Shown here one piece after another: positions 1 to 7,888 of a stretch of DNA of 64,000 bases. Source of the stretch: Candidatus Solibacter usitatus. GTDB lineage: Bacteria; Acidobacteriota; Terriglobia; Bryobacterales; Bryobacteraceae. A program made the translations under genes and the position numbers. How positions within the stretch are numbered: position 1 is the stretch's first letter; each line of letters begins with the position of its first letter. Location: contig JACRBC010000068.1 of assembly GCA_016213245.1 (NCBI GenBank), forward strand, positions 1-64,000, read 5' to 3'. The notes beneath the pieces are model-generated. The model saw only the letters and a list, made by a program, of their open reading frames with translations, made no database searches and was not told the DNA's origin.

Positions 1-156
1 CTGGAGATCGGCAGAGTCCATAGTCCCTTAAGCGATGATCGTTTAGCGCTAATGAGTATGGAGCAAGTCACCCATCTTTGTCAAGAACAATATTGTCTTT
101 ATTTACAACAAGTTAACCAACCGAGAGAAGAACATGCGAAGTGGCTATCGCGCTAA
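1..156 (+). CDS. C-terminal end of an unrecognised protein (5' truncated)
   Basis: The frame starting at base 1 is open for 51 codons and stops with TAA at 154-156. The visible C-terminus is Gln/Leu-rich and hydrophilic and ends in KWLSR. Codon use is AT-rich (TTA leucines, CAA glutamines, TAT tyrosines) and the stretch is roughly 44% GC by count, unlike every other gene here. It converges on the GntR gene and overlaps its last 12 bases. I do not recognise the family. It may be a recently acquired gene, or an assembly join if base 1 is a contig end. Confidence 0.4.
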   Translation: MEIGRVHSPLSDDRLALMSMEQVTHLCQEQYCLYLQQVNQPREEHAKWLSR

Positions 157-906
157 GTCCCCTTCCTTCCGAGGATGCCCCGCCTTGTGCGGTGCCAGCT
201 TCTCTCCGTACCGTGCGAGTAGCCCCACAGTGTCCGGGCGAAACGCGTCAATCCTCTGCCGCATGAAATCGGCGGCCGCCACCGCATCCCCCTGCCGGAT
301 CATGCCAACGATCTGCTGATGCACGGCGGCGCTATGGACCAGGTCATGGCCGACCTCCGGGGAGTCGTGGATCCGCATGATGACGAACGCGAACAACGGA
401 ATCACCAGGCTCGCCAGCAGCTCGGGCATGATCGGATTCCCAGAGTACTCCCAGATCTGCTGGTGGAAGACCAGGTCGCCCCGGTAGAACCGCTGCACAT
501 CCGTCACCGCCGCCGCGGCCGCCATCTCGTCTGCCATGCGTTGCAGATTCTCGACTTGCTCCGGCTGCGCCCGCCGGGTGAGCAGCTCCACCGCCAGGGC
601 TTCCAGGGCGGCGCGGACCGTGTAGATGTGCTGGATCGTCTCCGGCGACAGGATGGTGACGAAGGACCCGCGGTTGGGGCGTCGCTCGACGAAACCCTCC
701 TTTTCCAACTGGTGGAGCGCTTCCCTGACCGAGGCCTGGGCCACCCCCAGCTCTTTGGCCCACTTGATCTCCACGATGCGATCTCCCGGATTGAGTTTCC
801 CTTGGAAGATCGCCTCGCGGAGGTAGTTCCCCACTCCCTCCTTGACCGTCAAGCGCCGGAATGGGGCTTGCTCTTCTGATTCCCGATTCATTCTACGAGC
901 GATCAT
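145..906 (-). CDS. GntR/FadR (FCD) family transcriptional regulator
   Basis: A 253-residue protein with an N-terminal winged helix-turn-helix (about residues 20-85, with the GntR-type run SVREALHQLEKEGFVERRPN) followed by an all-helical FCD ligand-binding domain. The FCD domain shows the metal-coordinating pattern FHQQIWEYSGN and a later AAVHQQIVGMI segment, as in FadR-type regulators that sense organic acids. It starts with ATG; a second ATG five codons in is an alternative. No metabolic partner lies beside it, so the regulon is unknown. The nearest neighbour upstream is an IS element. Family assignment is firm; effector is not. Confidence 0.88.
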   Translation of the reverse strand: MIARRMNRESEEQAPFRRLTVKEGVGNYLREAIFQGKLNPGDRIVEIKWAKELGVAQASVREALHQLEKEGFVERRPNRGSFVTILSPETIQHIYTVRAALEALAVELLTRRAQPEQVENLQRMADEMAAAAAVTDVQRFYRGDLVFHQQIWEYSGNPIMPELLASLVIPLFAFVIMRIHDSPEVGHDLVHSAAVHQQIVGMIRQGDAVAAADFMRQRIDAFRPDTVGLLARYGEKLAPHKAGHPRKEGDLAR

Positions 907-915
907 CGCTTACAT

Positions 916-933
916 TCTATCGTCCTCTATCGT
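916..933. promoter_or_regulatory. Tandem 8-bp direct repeat upstream of the GntR gene
   Basis: TCTATCGT occurs at 916-923 and again at 926-933, a 10-bp period that places both copies on one face of the helix. The repeat sits 9-27 bp upstream of the GntR-family start codon. It is a plausible autoregulatory operator, although GntR sites are more often palindromic. Confidence 0.3.
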
Positions 934-1091
934 CGCACAATCCCGCCGTCGTCCACAAGCCGCAGAATTGTCCGCTTCGAGAAACCGGGTGCCGGTGACA
1001 CTCTCGAGAGATTCCAGATTGGCTCATGCTATCGTAGTCTTCGAAATGCATAGTAATTATCCACCGGAAAAGCCGGGGGCTTTAGGTTGTG

Positions 1092-1315
1092 AGCCGCTCA
1101 AAGCGGCTGAATTGGACCGCTTGCGCGGCCGAGGCCGTCTCGGTACTCGCAATCCGCCGCTTTCCCGAAACTTGTGCGTTGCTGAGCGGGCGCAGTGATC
1201 CCGATACTACACCGCAACGAGATTCACGAGTCGCTGCTCCCTTCGACATCCGCTTGAAGCCGGAGCAGACTCCCAGAAATGTCAAACTGCTACTGCCACC
1301 CCGGCAAAGCCGGGG
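1092..1315. other. Non-coding stretch with two small hairpins, next to the IS element
   Basis: The region between the GntR gene and the IS (907-1334) shows no convincing gene. It contains a perfect 7-bp stem with a 3-nt loop at 1092-1108 (agccgct/agcggct) and another at 1299-1315 (ccccggc/gccgggg). Neither is followed by a T-run, so they are not typical terminators. They may belong to a dispersed intergenic repeat, which cannot be tested from one window. Confidence 0.35.
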
Positions 1316-2475
1316 GGTCTCCCTTGGTGGGCCAGTGTAGTGTCCACGAAATAAATGGACAGCAATTTCTTTCGTTTCCTGCTCCGCGGACTGGTGCAGC
1401 CGGGCTGGATCTTCTCCAACGTCCGCCGGCAGCGGGAGAGTTTCTCCGTGATGGATTCTACCGGCGCGGTCCAGACGAACGGTTTCGGATCCTTGTTCCA
1501 CGCCGTGAGGAATGCGTCGATGGATGCCTTGAGGTCCTGCACGCTGCCGAAGACGCCCTGCCGGATCGCCTTGTCGTCCAAATGCCCGAACCAGCGCTCG
1601 ACCAAGTTCAGCCAACTGGAACTCGTCAGGACGAAGTGAAGCACGAAGCGAGGATGACGCTTGAGCCAATTCCGCACATTCGCGTGCTTATGGGTTCCGT
1701 AGTTGTCCATGACGAGATGGAGCGGAACCTGCCCAGGGAACTCCTTGTCCAGAGTGCGTAGGAACTTGAGAAACTCCTGATGGCGATGGCGCTGATAGCA
1801 TTGGCCGATCACCTTCCCCTGTAACACCTCCAGGGCGGCGAACAGAGTCGTGGTGCCGTTGCGCTTGTAGTCGTGGGTCATGGTCCCACAGCGGCCCTTT
1901 TTGAGCGGCAAGCCGGGTTGGGTCCGATCCAACGCCTGAATTTGGCTCTTCTCATCCACACACAGCACCAGCGTCTGCTCGGGCGGATTCAAGTACAGTC
2001 CGATCACGTCGGTCATCTTTTCGAGGAATCGCGGGTCGCGCGACGGCTTGAAGGTCTCCGCCCGATGCGGCTGCAGATTGTGGGCCTGCCAGATGTTGTT
2101 GATCGTGGACTTACTCACTCCCTGACTCTTGGCCATCGTGCGGCAACTCCAATGCGTCATGCCTTCGGGTTTGGTTTGCAGGGTCGCATCCACGATGGCG
2201 GCGATCTTATCGATGTCGTAGCTTGGTTTGCGTCCGCGTCCCGGAGCAATCTCCCATAGTCCGTCCAAGCGCTGCTCGCAGAAGCGTTGGCGCCACAGAA
2301 TGACGGTCTTGCGGTTCACGGACAACTGCTCAGCGATGGCCACGTCGGACTTGCCGTCCGCGGCGGCCAGCACGATCCGGCAGCGCAGGGCGACTTGCTG
2401 AGGCGTGCCGTGGGCCGCCACCCACTGCTCAATCTGCTGCCGCTCGGAAGACGATAGCTCGCCGGACAAGGCCAT
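1282..2475 (-). CDS. IS630-family transposase
   Basis: A 397-residue DDE transposase from the ATG at 2475; a TTG at 2511, inside the right terminal repeat, would add 12 residues. The N-terminal region has two helix-turn-helix segments (SDVAIAEQLSVNRKTVILWR and a later QGVSKSTINNIW). The catalytic triad is visible as LCVDEKSQ, LVMDNYGTHKH and SSSWLNLVERWFG, typical of IS630/Tc1-mariner transposases. The protein carries no frameshift. It has no stop codon inside the element: the frame reads out through the left terminal repeat and ends about 53 bases into flanking DNA, so the last ~18 residues are host-encoded. Confidence 0.92.
   Translation of the reverse strand: MALSGELSSSERQQIEQWVAAHGTPQQVALRCRIVLAAADGKSDVAIAEQLSVNRKTVILWRQRFCEQRLDGLWEIAPGRGRKPSYDIDKIAAIVDATLQTKPEGMTHWSCRTMAKSQGVSKSTINNIWQAHNLQPHRAETFKPSRDPRFLEKMTDVIGLYLNPPEQTLVLCVDEKSQIQALDRTQPGLPLKKGRCGTMTHDYKRNGTTTLFAALEVLQGKVIGQCYQRHRHQEFLKFLRTLDKEFPGQVPLHLVMDNYGTHKHANVRNWLKRHPRFVLHFVLTSSSWLNLVERWFGHLDDKAIRQGVFGSVQDLKASIDAFLTAWNKDPKPFVWTAPVESITEKLSRCRRTLEKIQPGCTSPRSRKRKKLLSIYFVDTTLAHQGRPPGFAGVAVAV
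1335..1365 (+). repeat. Left terminal inverted repeat of the IS630 element
   Basis: The sequence begins GTGTAGTGTCCA and matches the reverse complement of 2501-2531 over about 31 bases with a handful of mismatches. The transposase frame reads through it without a stop. Confidence 0.8.
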
Positions 2476-2500
2476 GCCCCAGCATAAGGCAGATCGGAGT

Positions 2501-2531
2501 TGCTTGTCCAATTATTTGTTGGACACTGCAC
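2501..2531 (-). repeat. Right terminal inverted repeat of the IS630 element
   Basis: Read on the minus strand it begins GTGCAGTGTCCA and pairs with the left repeat at 1335-1365. It lies just upstream of the transposase ATG and also contains a possible TTG start. Confidence 0.8.
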
Positions 2532-2666
2532 TAATATATAGGACGAACCTCACGAATCGCAGGCAGTTCTTTGCCGCCACGGGCCGAGGGTTGGCCTGCT
2601 CGGCCATGCGGGCGGGTGGCGCTGCTGCCAAGATAATGGGTGGGTGAAGTTGGGACGTGGAGGCTA

Positions 2667-2690
2667 TGGCTCGCCGGCATGGATTCGAAC
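2667..2690 (-). other. tRNA 3'-end-like fragment (possible att remnant)
   Basis: Read on the minus strand it begins GTTCGAATCC and ends GAGCCA. A T-loop-like TTCGAAT is followed by 5, 7, 1 and 3 bases, the exact spacing of T-stem, acceptor strand, discriminator and CCA. The bases upstream do not complete a T-stem, so this is not a full tRNA. It could be the duplicated 3' end left by a tRNA-targeting integrase. Confidence 0.3.
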
Positions 2691-2988
2691 GATTCGCGGT
2701 CGGATCGAAGAAAGAGCCGGACCTTGACTGTCGCGTTGAACTGCATCGGACCTTGTGCCGATCTCTGCTTGAAATGCGCTCAGTCAGCGGTCAGTGGTAG
2801 TCTGAGCAACGATGTGCCCCCCACGCTGGTAGATTGGAGTCTTGGTGTCTGTTTGGTGTCTGTGGCAGTTGACACCGAGGGAGAATCGCGGCAGCCGATG
2901 AGAAATGAGAGAGAGCGTGCAAGTCCTGTGCAGTGCGGATGTTAGTGGCGAACGCCATGTTTTTCAATAAGTTAGCGGACATGCCTGT

Positions 2989-3011
2989 CTCGAATCCCTC
3001 CCTCTCCGCCA
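2989..3011 (+). other. tRNA-Ser-like 3' end fragment (possible att remnant)
   Basis: The segment contains TCGAATCCCTC followed by CCTCTCC, G and CCA. This fits the 3' end of a bacterial tRNA-Ser whose acceptor begins GGAGAGG. No GGAGAGG or D-arm is found upstream and the 5' T-stem strand does not pair, so only the last ~22 bases of a tRNA are present. Such fragments typically mark one end of an integrated element. Confidence 0.4.
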
Positions 3012-3208
3012 GTCCACCCTGCCCCACAGTACCCAGCGATAGTGGCTCTACGCCAGCCAGTCTTGTCTGATCCAGGCTTCCCATTGGGGGCGTTCTACAC
3101 CCGAGCGCGCCTGCGGCAAGCACAGATCGGAGGATCGGTTGGAACAGCAGGACGGTCCTGGAGCATAGGGAGGCCCTGCTCAGAACCCAACGCCGGACTG
3201 TTACCCCC

Positions 3209-4858
3209 TCAGCCCGCCGCCTCCACCCAGTTCCTGCGCTCGATGAACGTCTCCGGCTCGTAGGTCACCCCGCGCTCCAGCCGCCGCTCTTCTCTTCGCG
3301 TCAGCCACAGCATCAGCGGCCCGAATAGCGCCGCCGCCGCCGTCGAGAACGATCCGCACTCCTCGGCGATCTCCTTGCGCAGCTCCCGCGCCTTCTCCGA
3401 CACCGCCGCGTTGGTCTCCTTCATGTGCCGCTCCATCGCCCACAGCAGCGCCGAATAGGACGTCCGCAGCGCCCCCGCCTCGCGCTCAAACCGCTCCCGC
3501 ACCCGCAGGTCCGGGTGCAGCCGGTACTTCTTGATCCCCTCCAGCGTCGTCGACACAATCCGGTACAGCGACGGCCCGTTCAACTCGAAATCGCGCAGAA
3601 ACGCGAAGTCCAGGAACTTCTTCGAATCGTCCTGGCTGATGAACGGGTGCTTCCAATTGAACTTCCACTGCCCGTGCACGTCGGCCAGGTCCATGTCGAT
3701 CATCCTGCCCTCACCCTCCATCTGCGCGTGCAGCGGCGTGCCCGGCAGCGGCGTGTACAGCATGAACTGGTGGAAATCGGTCTGGTGCGAGCAGGCGTAA
3801 TCGATCTCCTCGGCCATGTTCTGCGGCGTGTGGTGTTCCATGCCGACGATCGAGGAGCCCAGCACCCGGATGCCGTTCTGCCGCAGCTCCCGCGTCAGCT
3901 CCAGCGTGTCCGAGCCGTGCAGCTTCGAGTAGCCCGACTGAGGCGACTCCAGCCCCATCCAGATCCACGACACCCCCAGCTCGATCAGCTCCGCCATGGT
4001 GTACTTCTTGATCGCGTTGGCCGACGAGAAGACATAAATCTCCCAGCTCTTGCGCGCCTCCTTCATGCACTCCAGCAGCTCCATCGCCCGCTTCTTGTGC
4101 AGCAGGAAGTTCTCGTCCATCATGAAAAACGACCGGAACTTCAGCCGCTTCTCGGCGCTCAGCATCGCATCGAAAATCTCGCGGCCGGTGTTGAAGAAGT
4201 TGATGAACTTGCCCTTGCCGCCGAAGAACGCCGACGTCGTGCAGAAGTTGCAACCCATCGGACAGCCCACCGACGGGATGATCGTCGCCGCCGTGGATCC
4301 GAGACTCCCCGGCAGCTTCAAGCCCATCACCCGGTGGCCGAACCCCGATGCGATCTCCGGATGCTTCACCGGCGCCGCCGGGTCCTGCCCCAGGTAGCTC
4401 CGCATCCAGCCCACGCCCTCGCCCTTCACGATGTGGTCCGCGTCGACCATCAGGTCGAGCCCCGGGATGGAGGTCACGTGCCCGCCGACGACAATCTGCG
4501 AATGCGGCGAGAGCTTCCGCGCCATCTGGCACATCTCGCGCACCTTGCCGATATTCACAATGATGGAGCTGATGCCGACCACGTCGTAATGGTGCGACGT
4601 CAACTCCTTCTCAAAGGCTTCCTTGGTAGGGAAATCCAGCACCGTCGAGGCGTTCTCGATGTTGGCCTGGATGAACATGATCCCCCACGAACGGTGGAAG
4701 ATCCGCAGTGAGTAGGGTCCCTGCGCCCGCGTCACCTGGTTGTGATACAGCTCCATGGGGTTGATGGAGCGGCTGCCATATTGGTCGTCTTGCGCGTAGG
4801 GCCCAAAGACGGACGTGAGCAACACACGGGCCTCGCGGCCCTTCGGGTGGGTCGGCAT
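3209..4858 (-). CDS. Radical SAM protein with N-terminal B12-binding-like domain
   Basis: A 549-residue protein. I place the start at the ATG at 4858 because AGAAAGG lies 8 bases upstream; an ATG 7 codons earlier lacks a ribosome-binding site. Residues ~90-145 form a Rossmann-like B12-binding-type segment (DVVGISS...VVGGHV) but lack the DxHxxG cobalamin motif. The radical SAM cluster motif CPMGCNFC gives cysteines near 199, 203 and 206, followed by MMDENF and GLESPQSG, which are typical of the B12-binding radical SAM superfamily. The ~120 C-terminal residues are charged and helical. Substrate unknown. It is transcribed away from the two small membrane-protein genes upstream. Confidence 0.85.
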   Translation of the reverse strand: MPTHPKGREARVLLTSVFGPYAQDDQYGSRSINPMELYHNQVTRAQGPYSLRIFHRSWGIMFIQANIENASTVLDFPTKEAFEKELTSHHYDVVGISSIIVNIGKVREMCQMARKLSPHSQIVVGGHVTSIPGLDLMVDADHIVKGEGVGWMRSYLGQDPAAPVKHPEIASGFGHRVMGLKLPGSLGSTAATIIPSVGCPMGCNFCTTSAFFGGKGKFINFFNTGREIFDAMLSAEKRLKFRSFFMMDENFLLHKKRAMELLECMKEARKSWEIYVFSSANAIKKYTMAELIELGVSWIWMGLESPQSGYSKLHGSDTLELTRELRQNGIRVLGSSIVGMEHHTPQNMAEEIDYACSHQTDFHQFMLYTPLPGTPLHAQMEGEGRMIDMDLADVHGQWKFNWKHPFISQDDSKKFLDFAFLRDFELNGPSLYRIVSTTLEGIKKYRLHPDLRVRERFEREAGALRTSYSALLWAMERHMKETNAAVSEKARELRKEIAEECGSFSTAAAALFGPLMLWLTRREERRLERGVTYEPETFIERRNWVEAAG

Positions 4859-4936
4859 CGATTGCCTTTCTCGAAACATACAGCTCGGACAAGGAGCCCC
4901 GTTACTCCCATTGTACCGCCGCGCCGCCCAGTCCGG

Positions 4937-5122
4937 TTAGCGGTGCCCCAGGTACATCAGCCAGCCCAGCCCGAGTACCGTCAGCACGAACCACCCCATC
5001 GATGTCAGCCCGTACATCAGCCGCTCCCGGTCCGTCTTCTTCGTCACCACGCCCAGCACCGCGCTGGTGAACAGCGCAAACAGCAGCGTCGCCTCAAAGT
5101 GCGAAAGGTTCATCTTCGGCAT
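4937..5122 (-). CDS. Small membrane protein of unknown function
   Basis: A 61-residue protein starting at the ATG at 5122, 10 bases after the preceding gene's stop. It has two predicted membrane helices: residues ~10-22 (LLFALFTSAVLGVV) and ~41-57 (WFVLTVLGLGWLMYLG), with a short basic loop KKTDRER between. No cysteine or catalytic motif is seen. It is probably co-transcribed with the 139-aa membrane protein. The family is not recognised. Confidence 0.6.
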   Translation of the reverse strand: MPKMNLSHFEATLLFALFTSAVLGVVTKKTDRERLMYGLTSMGWFVLTVLGLGWLMYLGHR

Positions 5123-5132
5123 GGCGCGTCCC

Positions 5133-5552
5133 CTACTCCTTCCGCCCCGCGGCGATCTCGAACGCGTCCACAATGGCCAGCAGGTTGAACAGCCCCGCCG
5201 CCGCCAGGAACTTCGTCCCGTAGTCCACCGTGTGCCCCGCCACGTCCGGCGCGTCGTAGCCGAACATCTTCGCCAGGATGTACAGCAGCCCCGTGGACAT
5301 GTTGGCGATATAGCCGCCCACGTAGATCAATGTCGTCAGCAGGTCCCCCGTCATCGGCTGGAACAGGTAGCCCCGCATCATGATCCCCAGCAGGAACATC
5401 ACCACCGTGCACCCGCCCAGGATCAGCCCGCGGTAGGTGCGCTTCAGGTAAAAGTGCCCGCCGCCCGGCACCAGCCAGGCGATGGCGATCACCGGCAGCC
5501 ACTTGGAAAGCGGCGGCAGCGGCGGATGAAGTGTCGTGACTTTCTCACTCAT
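5133..5552 (-). CDS. Multi-pass membrane protein (DUF6677-like)
   Basis: A 139-residue protein with about four hydrophobic segments and the start of a TM2-like motif, PGGGHFYLKRTYRGLI, near residues 29-45. In TM2-type proteins this precedes paired helices. GAGAGGG lies upstream of its ATG. It follows the nucleoside hydrolase gene after 29 bases and precedes a 61-aa membrane protein, so all three may form one transcript. I connect it to the DUF6677 family of Acidobacteria from memory only. Function unknown. Confidence 0.65.
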   Translation of the reverse strand: MSEKVTTLHPPLPPLSKWLPVIAIAWLVPGGGHFYLKRTYRGLILGGCTVVMFLLGIMMRGYLFQPMTGDLLTTLIYVGGYIANMSTGLLYILAKMFGYDAPDVAGHTVDYGTKFLAAAGLFNLLAIVDAFEIAAGRKE

Positions 5553-5581
5553 AGGATCCCTCTCAGGCTAACACGCCCGGC

Positions 5582-6517
5582 TCACCGCGCCGGTTCGGAC
5601 GCCAGCCAGATCATCGCCTCCAGCGCCCGCGCCCGTTCGACGTCGTTCACCTTCAGATACCGGTCCAGCCCGCCTGAAGTTTCGGTGAACTTCGTAAAGC
5701 CTTTGTCGTCCACCACCACCGTCCCCGCCGCCGACACGTCAAAGTAGCCCGCTCCCGGCCGCAGCGCATACAGCACCGCCGTCAGGTCCCACGTCTCCCG
5801 GTCGTAGGGAAACTTCATGTACGCCTTGTAGCCGTCCACCACCGGGTGCTTCGGCGCCCAGCCGAAGTCCCGCTCGATCGACGCCGCCGGGTACTTGATC
5901 GTCCTGCCCACCTCAAAGCCGCTCCAGATGCGCGCTGTAGGCCACGTTTGGGCCACTTTTTTGCACGATTTGACGTCCTGTTTGACGTTGTACTCCGGCC
6001 CCCGCCCCGCAAAGTCCCCCGCCATCAGTGAAAGGAACATCACTTTCCGCGCCACCAGTTCCCTCCCCCCGGGCGAGTCCAGCAGCCCCGCCAGGTTGGT
6101 CGAGAACCCCACCTGGATCACCACCACGCTGCCGTCGGCCTCCCCCTCCAGAACCCGCCGCAAGAGGCCAACTGCATCTTCTGTTTTCTCACTCCACACA
6201 TGCCGGCCATTGTCTATTGCCTTGCGGGAGTATCCACCCTCGTCCTTCGTGACGCCGTTCCTGACTACCCCGATAGGGATTCCACCCCGCCCGTAGAACG
6301 TGTTCACCGCGCTGACATATCGCGCCGCCCATGGATTGTCCTTGGTCACCGTGACCGCCGCCAGCCGGATCTCCCCGCGCCCCTGAAGCCCGTGCAGCAT
6401 CGCCAGCGCCAGCGCGTCGTCGATGTCGTTGCCCATGTCGGTGTCAAAGATCACCGGGACCGGCGGTCCGGCCATCGCCAGCATGCTGAACAGAACAATT
6501 AAGATGCTTGTTTTCAT
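5582..6517 (-). CDS. Secreted nucleoside hydrolase (inosine-uridine preferring family)
   Basis: A 311-residue protein with a hydrophobic signal peptide (residues 1-16, ending AMAGPP). The calcium-binding and catalytic motif DTDMGNDIDDALAL follows immediately, as in the nucleoside N-ribohydrolase family that splits ribonucleosides into base and ribose. Most family members are cytoplasmic; the signal peptide implies periplasmic or surface action, as seen in some soil bacteria. The ATG has GGAG upstream and lies 1 base from the truA stop, so it is the third gene of a pyrE-truA operon, which fits a pyrimidine/nucleoside theme. Substrate specificity cannot be read. Confidence 0.85.
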   Translation of the reverse strand: MKTSILIVLFSMLAMAGPPVPVIFDTDMGNDIDDALALAMLHGLQGRGEIRLAAVTVTKDNPWAARYVSAVNTFYGRGGIPIGVVRNGVTKDEGGYSRKAIDNGRHVWSEKTEDAVGLLRRVLEGEADGSVVVIQVGFSTNLAGLLDSPGGRELVARKVMFLSLMAGDFAGRGPEYNVKQDVKSCKKVAQTWPTARIWSGFEVGRTIKYPAASIERDFGWAPKHPVVDGYKAYMKFPYDRETWDLTAVLYALRPGAGYFDVSAAGTVVVDDKGFTKFTETSGGLDRYLKVNDVERARALEAMIWLASEPAR

Positions 6518-6518
6518 T

Positions 6519-7262
6519 TCAGTACTCCACTGAAAGTAATGTTAATCCTGAAGCTGGCATGGCCGGCCCCGCCTTGCCCTCAAAGCCCGGCGCCAGCCGC
6601 GCCAGCAACTCCTCCCGGCTCAGGTTGCCCTTGCCCGCCTCCACCAGTGCGCCCACCATCATCCGCACCATGTGCTTCAGAAAGCCCGACCCACACACAT
6701 GAAACACTACTTCATGTTTATCGTGCCAAAGCTTTGATAAATAGATCTTTCTAACCTTGGATGCCCCCAGCGCGTCCTTTTCGTCCGCTGCCGCGAAGGC
6801 GCTGAAGTCGTGCTCCCCTTCAAACAGCGGCGCCAGTTGCTCCATCAGCCCCACGTCGAGCGGATATGGATAATGGTAGACATACAGCCGCCGCATCGGC
6901 GGGCAGATCTCCGCGCGCCAGATTCTGTATTCGTAAGTCTTTTGTTTCGAGTTGAATCGAGGATGAAATTCAGATGTTACTTCAGTTGTATCCAGTACCC
7001 GGATTGCCTTCGGCAGTAGCCGGTTGATGGCCTTCCGGAGATTGTCAACCGGGATGGGGTTCTCCAGTGTGAACGCCGCCACCTGCCCCAGGGCGTGCAC
7101 CCCGGCGTCGGTCCTGCCGCTGCCATGCACATGGACCGGCGCGCCCTCGATCTCAGCAATCGCCTTCTCCAACCACCCCTGGATGGTAGACAATCCCGGC
7201 TGGACCTGCCAGCCGTGGAACTCGGTGCCGTCGTATGCGACAGTGATGCGGATACGCCGCAT
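6519..7262 (-). CDS. truA: tRNA pseudouridine(38-40) synthase TruA
   Basis: A 247-residue protein beginning MRRIRITVAYDG, the usual start of TruA; a longer frame upstream overlaps pyrE and is not needed. The catalytic aspartate lies in SGRTDAGVHALGQ (D52). Later motifs RYNSK-like HPRFNSKQKTYEYR and the C-terminal FLKHMVRMMVGALVEAG are diagnostic. It makes pseudouridine in the tRNA anticodon stem in the cytoplasm. It begins 5 bases after pyrE and ends 1 base before the nucleoside hydrolase. Confidence 0.97.
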   Translation of the reverse strand: MRRIRITVAYDGTEFHGWQVQPGLSTIQGWLEKAIAEIEGAPVHVHGSGRTDAGVHALGQVAAFTLENPIPVDNLRKAINRLLPKAIRVLDTTEVTSEFHPRFNSKQKTYEYRIWRAEICPPMRRLYVYHYPYPLDVGLMEQLAPLFEGEHDFSAFAAADEKDALGASKVRKIYLSKLWHDKHEVVFHVCGSGFLKHMVRMMVGALVEAGKGNLSREELLARLAPGFEGKAGPAMPASGLTLLSVEY

Positions 7263-7267
7263 AGGCT

Positions 7268-7888
7268 TTAAGCCGGTCTGGAGCCAGGCTTGACCACCGG
7301 AATGCCCTGCCCGCAGAGCGGGCACTCCGCCGGATCGTAGGCCACCGCGTCCAGCGTGGCCAGCGCCACGCGCGGCACGCCCAGATCCGCCCTGCCGCCG
7401 CTGCGGTCGATGATGCTCCCGGCGGCGAGCACCTCGACGCCGGCCGACCTGAGCAGCTTGATCACCTCGACCGAGCTGCCGCCGGTGGTGATGACATCCT
7501 CAATCACCACGGCCTTCTGGCCCGCCTCGACGCCGAAGCCGCGCCGGAAGGCCATCTTGCGCTCCGCGTCGCGCTCGGTGAAGATGTGGCGAACCCCGAG
7601 CGCCCGTGCCACCTCATGGCCGATGATCAGCCCTCCCATGGCAGGAGAGACCACCACGTCCGGTTGGACGCCCAGCGCCTCGGCCAGCGCGCGGCCCATG
7701 CTTTCAGCGTGTTGCGGGTGCGCCAGCACCAGCGCGCACTGCAGGTACTGGGGCGAGTGCAACCCGCTGGAGAGCCGGAAGTGCCCGTTCAAAAAAGCGC
7801 CAGTGTGTCGAAAAGTGTCGAATACGGAGTCGGAGGAGAGTGCCACTTCGCGTTCCAGTCTATCAGGAGGCAAGCTGTGCGATAACAT
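7268..7888 (-). CDS. pyrE: Orotate phosphoribosyltransferase PyrE
   Basis: The protein transfers the phosphoribosyl group of PRPP to orotate, the fifth step of UMP synthesis. The family start VFDTFRHTGAFLNGHFRLSSG and the PRPP-binding loop VVIEDVITTGGSS are clear. Two zinc-ribbon-like cysteines (CPLCGQG) sit near the C-terminus. The start is uncertain: ATG codons at 7888 and 7897 lie on top of the divergent TolC start, while a GTG at 7846 (VALSSDS) would leave ~40 bases for both promoters and still cover the domain. First gene of the pyrE-truA-nucleoside hydrolase operon. Confidence 0.93.
   Translation of the reverse strand: MLSHSLPPDRLEREVALSSDSVFDTFRHTGAFLNGHFRLSSGLHSPQYLQCALVLAHPQHAESMGRALAEALGVQPDVVVSPAMGGLIIGHEVARALGVRHIFTERDAERKMAFRRGFGVEAGQKAVVIEDVITTGGSSVEVIKLLRSAGVEVLAAGSIIDRSGGRADLGVPRVALATLDAVAYDPAECPLCGQGIPVVKPGSRPA

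Larger units (their letters stand above)
1335..2531 (-). mobile_element. IS630-family insertion sequence, apparently complete
   Basis: The element is bounded by imperfect ~31-bp inverted repeats at 1335-1365 and 2501-2531, with the intact transposase gene between them on the minus strand. The right end is flanked by TA at 2532-2533, the usual IS630 target dinucleotide; the left flank reads CA, so the duplication is either mutated or the boundary is off by a base or two. The intact triad suggests the copy could still be active. Confidence 0.85.
2532..3208. other. Gene-free 0.7-kb stretch between IS and radical SAM gene
   Basis: No frame in this stretch looks like a real protein. It contains two short segments that resemble tRNA 3' ends (2667-2690 minus, 2989-3011 plus; separate entries). 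Together with the neighbouring IS this looks like a remodelled integration site rather than ordinary intergenic DNA. Confidence 0.5.

Noticed and set aside
2640-2945. 101-codon frame between the IS and the radical SAM gene
   Set aside because: No ribosome site, no family motif, and it spans a tRNA-like fragment.
2960-3011. tmRNA 3' end as an alternative reading of the tRNA-Ser-like fragment
   Set aside because: The acceptor CCTCTCC would pair with GGAGAGG, which fits tRNA-Ser better than the GGGG start of tmRNA; no upstream tmRNA body was found.
3425-4711. Long open frame (428 codons) antisense to the radical SAM gene
   Set aside because: It is rich in Arg/His/Pro/Leu with no motif or ribosome site; it reflects the high GC of the opposite strand.
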